Origin: JBEKTW01 sp963727845
GTDB lineage: Bacteria; Bacteroidota; Ignavibacteria; UBA10030; SZUA-254
Length of the DNA: 64,000 bases
Reading direction: 5' to 3'
Assembly (NCBI GenBank): GCA_963727845.1
Contig: CAVSHI010000003.1
Span: 620,001-684,000 of the forward strand
Shown here piece after piece: positions 61,100 through 64,000 of this stretch. Position 1 is the first letter of the stretch; each line of letters opens with the position of its first letter. The translations under genes were made by a program, and so were the position numbers. The notes below the pieces were generated by a model. It saw only the letters and a program-made list of their open reading frames with translations, did not search any database and was not told where the DNA came from.

Positions 61100-61828
61100 T
61101 CAGTCCGGACCCTCCAACCAAAAGAACGGCCAGCTGGTTTTGCGAATGAGTCTCAGTTCAGGAATAATTTGTTTCTCTCCATTCTTATAAAGCCCAAGAC
61201 CGTGCACTGTAAACATATCCACGTCTTTCGTCTCCGTCTCAAACTCGAAACGTACACCACGCGTCCCCTTGGTGATGTATAAAGGCTCCGAGACCGAATC
61301 AGGATTGAGCACATACTGATTATGCGCAACCGCAGAATCCTTGACCAAGGAATCCACTCTGCAAACGACAAAGGATGCCGGCTCGATAATTCTCCCCGTC
61401 GAGAAGGAGAATCGAGCTTCCGAGGGCATCATTGTCCACCGGGGCGGCGTTACGTCGTCCACGCTGTCAATTGTAAGCAGCACGACAATGGAAAACTTCT
61501 CGTGATGAGAGGAGAATGGAAGAGCGAGAAGAAAAGGGTTTGGAATGAGAGAAATACCGGGCGGCCCCCAGAGGATGTTAAGCTTTCCCAGCTTGCCCGG
61601 ATCGAGAGCGACCCTCAAAGAATCCAGCGGGAGTTCAAATCCAGGTTGTGTTACAGAACCCATCCTTGAAAAGCCTGGGCCTGCGCTCTCCTGCCAGCAT
61701 CCGTAGTATTGCCAGCGCCCATTTTGCCAGCATCCGAAATCGTCGGTCTCCAGGTTGTCCACTTTCCAGAGCCCGGAGCATCCCGACAGCATGACGACAA
61801 GCAGGAGATTTGATATGTGCTTATTCAC
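61100..61828 (-). CDS. Putative lipoprotein of unknown function
   Basis: 242 residues. Signal with lipobox LSGC (LLVVMLSGCSG), so lipid-anchored. The rest is beta-rich and has no recognised family; a possible calcium or sugar site cannot be claimed. Notable residues: two aromatic-rich segments near the start (CWQNGRWQYYGCWQ) and a Trp/Phe-rich end (SWPFFWLEG). Single gene after the tRNA. Confidence 0.7.
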   Translation of the reverse strand: MNKHISNLLLVVMLSGCSGLWKVDNLETDDFGCWQNGRWQYYGCWQESAGPGFSRMGSVTQPGFELPLDSLRVALDPGKLGKLNILWGPPGISLIPNPFLLALPFSSHHEKFSIVVLLTIDSVDDVTPPRWTMMPSEARFSFSTGRIIEPASFVVCRVDSLVKDSAVAHNQYVLNPDSVSEPLYITKGTRGVRFEFETETKDVDMFTVHGLGLYKNGEKQIIPELRLIRKTSWPFFWLEGPD

Positions 61829-61967
61829 CGAGAGTATTCAAAAGAACGATGGGTGCTTGAAATCCGGGACACTTTCGAATTTTTCATCAAGAAATATACC
61901 TCTGCGTGACATCATTTATAAAGATCAAACAAGAGCTTCGCAAGATGAGGCGTTCACCAGGACCTGA

Positions 61968-62498
61968 TTAGACGATCATGGGAATGAACATCTTCGTCCT
62001 TTGCATGTAGCGAGCATATTCAACGCCAAATTTCTTGAGCATCTCATTCTCTTCCGTCTTTGCTGTCGCTGCTATTGCCCACAGATTCACTAACGCGCAT
62101 AGTGCTGTCAGAAGGGTAATATCCTTTAAAAAAATACCGGTCCCAAGCAGCAAGAGCGATGCATACAGCGGGTGACGGATATAACGATATATGCCGGATG
62201 TAACGAGCGCTGTCGTATTCTCGATCTGGCCCTCCGGCCTGCCCGCAGTGCGCAACGCATGGAATCCACAAACAGGAACAGGAATTGCTCCCGCAAGAAT
62301 CACCCAGGAGATGAGTTGATTCCATTCCAGCGGGTGTGCGAACCACACCGGCGCACACAACAGTATCAACACAAGGATGCTCTCAAACGAAAAGAACCGG
62401 TATATTCCATGGTAACGGCCGGCCCTGATTGAGAACAGCCATGAAAAAACGATATTCGTAATTGTCCCGATTACAAGGATAATTATAAACAAACGCAT
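61968..62498 (-). CDS. Isoprenylcysteine carboxyl methyltransferase-like membrane protein
   Basis: 176 residues, four or five membrane helices. The conserved ICMT/PEMT core LVTSGIYRYIRHPLYAS and the end EENEMLKKFGVEYARYMQRTKMFIP are present. Bacterial members methylate unknown lipids or proteins. Start at 62498 (MRLFIIIL) gives the natural hydrophobic N-terminus; an ATG five codons upstream is possible. Confidence 0.85.
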   Translation of the reverse strand: MRLFIIILVIGTITNIVFSWLFSIRAGRYHGIYRFFSFESILVLILLCAPVWFAHPLEWNQLISWVILAGAIPVPVCGFHALRTAGRPEGQIENTTALVTSGIYRYIRHPLYASLLLLGTGIFLKDITLLTALCALVNLWAIAATAKTEENEMLKKFGVEYARYMQRTKMFIPMIV

Positions 62499-62745
62499 CG
62501 ATATGCAGTTCATGATGTGATTCCATCCCCCCCCGATGCAGGCACACGCATTCGCATGCTCATTGTGATTTTTTCTCTACCGATTCCGGCCACCGCCAAT
62601 GATTGCCCTATTGCGAAAAGGTACGAAAGCTCTCCGAGAATGTCAAATGAAGTGGATTTGACGATCTCACCAACATTTTGTATTATCACAGAGAATGAGG
62701 AACCAATTCAAATACTACGCGTTAATTCTTACAAACCATTGATTC

Positions 62746-63564
62746 GTGACCCTCAACGAATTGACAAATATTGCCGATTCTCCCGATTCCTTAGAACTGA
62801 TGCCATTGTTGTTCGTGGGACATGGCAGTCCGATGAATGCCATTGAGGACAACGAGTTCACCTCGGGATGGAGAGAAGCCGGGAAGAAACTCCCGAGGCC
62901 AAAAGCTATCCTTTGCATTTCGGCACACTGGGAGACCCGCGGCACGTTCGTGACGGCGATGGAGAAACCGAAAACCATTCATGACTTCTACGGCTTTCCG
63001 CCGGAGCTGTTCGAAGTTGACTATCCTGCAAAGGGGAATCCTGCTCTTGCCGAACAAGCGAAAAAGCTGGTCACACAAGCGATCGTGATGCTTGATACCA
63101 ACTGGGGGCTCGACCACGGATGCTGGAGCGTTGTGCGGCGCATGTACCCAAACGCCGACGTCCCCGTGCTGCAATTGAGTCTCGACCACTACCAATCGCC
63201 GGACTGGCATTACAACCTGGCAAAAGACCTGGCGCCCCTGAGAAGAAATGGCGTGCTGATCATCGGCAGCGGCAACATAGTCCACAACCTGCGAATGATC
63301 AACTGGCAGCATCCGGACTCCGCGTATGACTGGGCAGAAGAAATGAATGTGCGATTCAAGGAGTACATCCTTCACGGCAACTACATGGACCTGATCAACT
63401 ACCCTTCACTCGGCAAGGCCGCGGCTCTCTCCGTCCCCACGCAGGAGCATTTTCTGCCCATGCTCTATGTTCTGGGTTTGAAGGAAGACAACGAGAATAT
63501 CACTATCTTCAACGATAAGATTGTCCTGGGCTCAATATCGATGACGTCGTTTAGAATATCCTGA
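62746..63564 (+). CDS. ygiD: 4,5-DOPA dioxygenase extradiol-like protein (LigB family)
   Basis: 272 residues from a GTG at 62746; the ATG at 62800 would give a start closer to E. coli YgiD. Class III extradiol dioxygenase fold. Motifs: PLLFVGHGSPMNAIED (metal His), AILCISAHWETRGTF (second His) and LDHGCWSVVRRMYPNADVPVLQLS with a His; HNLRMINW follows. The metal is expected to be Zn or Fe; cellular role of bacterial YgiD is not clear. It is divergent from the ICMT-like gene. Confidence 0.92.
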   Translation: MTLNELTNIADSPDSLELMPLLFVGHGSPMNAIEDNEFTSGWREAGKKLPRPKAILCISAHWETRGTFVTAMEKPKTIHDFYGFPPELFEVDYPAKGNPALAEQAKKLVTQAIVMLDTNWGLDHGCWSVVRRMYPNADVPVLQLSLDHYQSPDWHYNLAKDLAPLRRNGVLIIGSGNIVHNLRMINWQHPDSAYDWAEEMNVRFKEYILHGNYMDLINYPSLGKAAALSVPTQEHFLPMLYVLGLKEDNENITIFNDKIVLGSISMTSFRIS

Positions 63565-63583
63565 GGAACCGATTTGGGATTTC

Positions 63584-63675
63584 TCCGCCGAAGGCGGATG
63601 CACTTCTGGCGCAGGATTGGCGATTGCGGATCGAGAATTTAGGACTGGGGATTTGTTTAGTCCGCCGACGGCGGA
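63584..63675. repeat. Two near-identical short hairpins
   Basis: TCCGCCGAAGGCGGA at 63584-63598 and TCCGCCGACGGCGGA at 63661-63675, in a spacer of GATTGCGGAT-like words. Possibly small intergenic repeats. Confidence 0.65.
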
Positions 63676-63739
63676 ATCGATATTCGGAATTATACGTGGC
63701 TTCTATCGGGTTAACTCGTAATTTATCAGAAAGGGAACC

Positions 63740-64000
63740 ATGGCGGCAAAGAAAATCGGAGTGATCGGATCGGGAATCGTCGGACAGGTGCTCGCCAACG
63801 GATTTGTCAAGCATGGTTATGACGTTATGATCGGAACCAACAACAAGTCCAAGCACGAGGAATTGAAAACCAAAACCGGAGGTAAATGCCGCATAGGATC
63901 GTTTGAGGGAACGGCAAAGTTCGGAGAGATCGTCGCACTCGCTGTGAAGGGAAACGCAGCAGAATCAGCATTGAGATCCTCCGGTAGACCCAATCTGAAG
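63740..64000 (+). CDS. NADPH-dependent F420 reductase-like protein, 5' part
   Basis: The gene starts at 63740 behind AAAGGGA and runs out of the window after 87 codons. The first residues KKIGVIGSGIVGQVLANGFVKHGYDVMIGTN are a Rossmann dinucleotide-binding start (GxGxxG) typical of NADPH:F420 reductases and NAD-binding proteins of that family. F420 use in this organism is unproven, so the true cofactor may be another. Confidence 0.85.
   Translation, partial: MAAKKIGVIGSGIVGQVLANGFVKHGYDVMIGTNNKSKHEELKTKTGGKCRIGSFEGTAKFGEIVALAVKGNAAESALRSSGRPNLK

Overview
The window looks like a chromosomal segment of a free-living, Gram-negative heterotroph of the Bacteroidota/Chlorobi (FCB) superphylum, most like Ignavibacteria or a neighbouring lineage. 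The strongest sign is four large secreted proteins that end in a type IX secretion (T9SS) sorting domain of the 'QNYPNPFNPTT...GREVATLVNG...KKMLLLK' kind. An Omp85-like outer-membrane barrel, several lipoproteins and Shine-Dalgarno sites before only part of the genes fit this. Species is not determinable from the sequence alone.

Layout. 0-8.4 kb: end of glycogen phosphorylase, a REP-type palindrome array around a RAYT transposase, then an M28 peptidase, a Ste24 protease and an ogt/PLP-decarboxylase pair. 8.5-14.8 kb (minus strand): a T9SS protein and a 5-oxoprolinase operon pxpB-pxpC-MFS-pxpA. 15-23 kb: accessory island with a Tat-exported transglutaminase, a possible uracil-DNA glycosylase relative, orphan proteins, a GxxExxY protein, a type IIG restriction-modification enzyme with a small companion and a NYN nuclease, spaced by short repeats. 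23.4-30 kb: GH3 glycosidase, MsrA, transglutaminase, xylulokinase. 30.5-38.6 kb (minus strand): NarL-type two-component pair, pilin-like protein, membrane proteins, Omp85-like barrel, Rieske lipoprotein. 39-50 kb: outer-membrane protein, GT9 glycosyltransferase, two T9SS proteins, a GH106-like rhamnosidase, a broken membrane gene. 50-57.5 kb: YCII protein, uroporphyrinogen-decarboxylase-family protein, a delta-60-repeat T9SS protein, an Asp-box propeller protein. 57.7-60.8 kb: second small island (methyltransferase, octaheme HAO-like cytochrome, two small orphans), then a CAU tRNA. 61-64 kb: lipoprotein, ICMT-like methyltransferase, DOPA-dioxygenase-like protein, start of an F420-reductase-like protein.

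Most interesting signals. The islands at 15-22 kb and 57.7-60.5 kb share at least three short repeat families: a promoter-bearing repeat, an AGAATT-rich inverted repeat and a short micro-ORF-like repeat. These sit between unrelated single genes, as in a cassette system, and one repeat type runs into the 3' end of the GxxExxY gene. The type IIG enzyme has a strongly AT-rich specificity half. Many genes have a TTGACA-N17-TAnnTT promoter. Two genes have leaders with terminator-like or leader-peptide structure. Three genes are broken by one-base shifts, two of them in homopolymers, which may be assembly errors.
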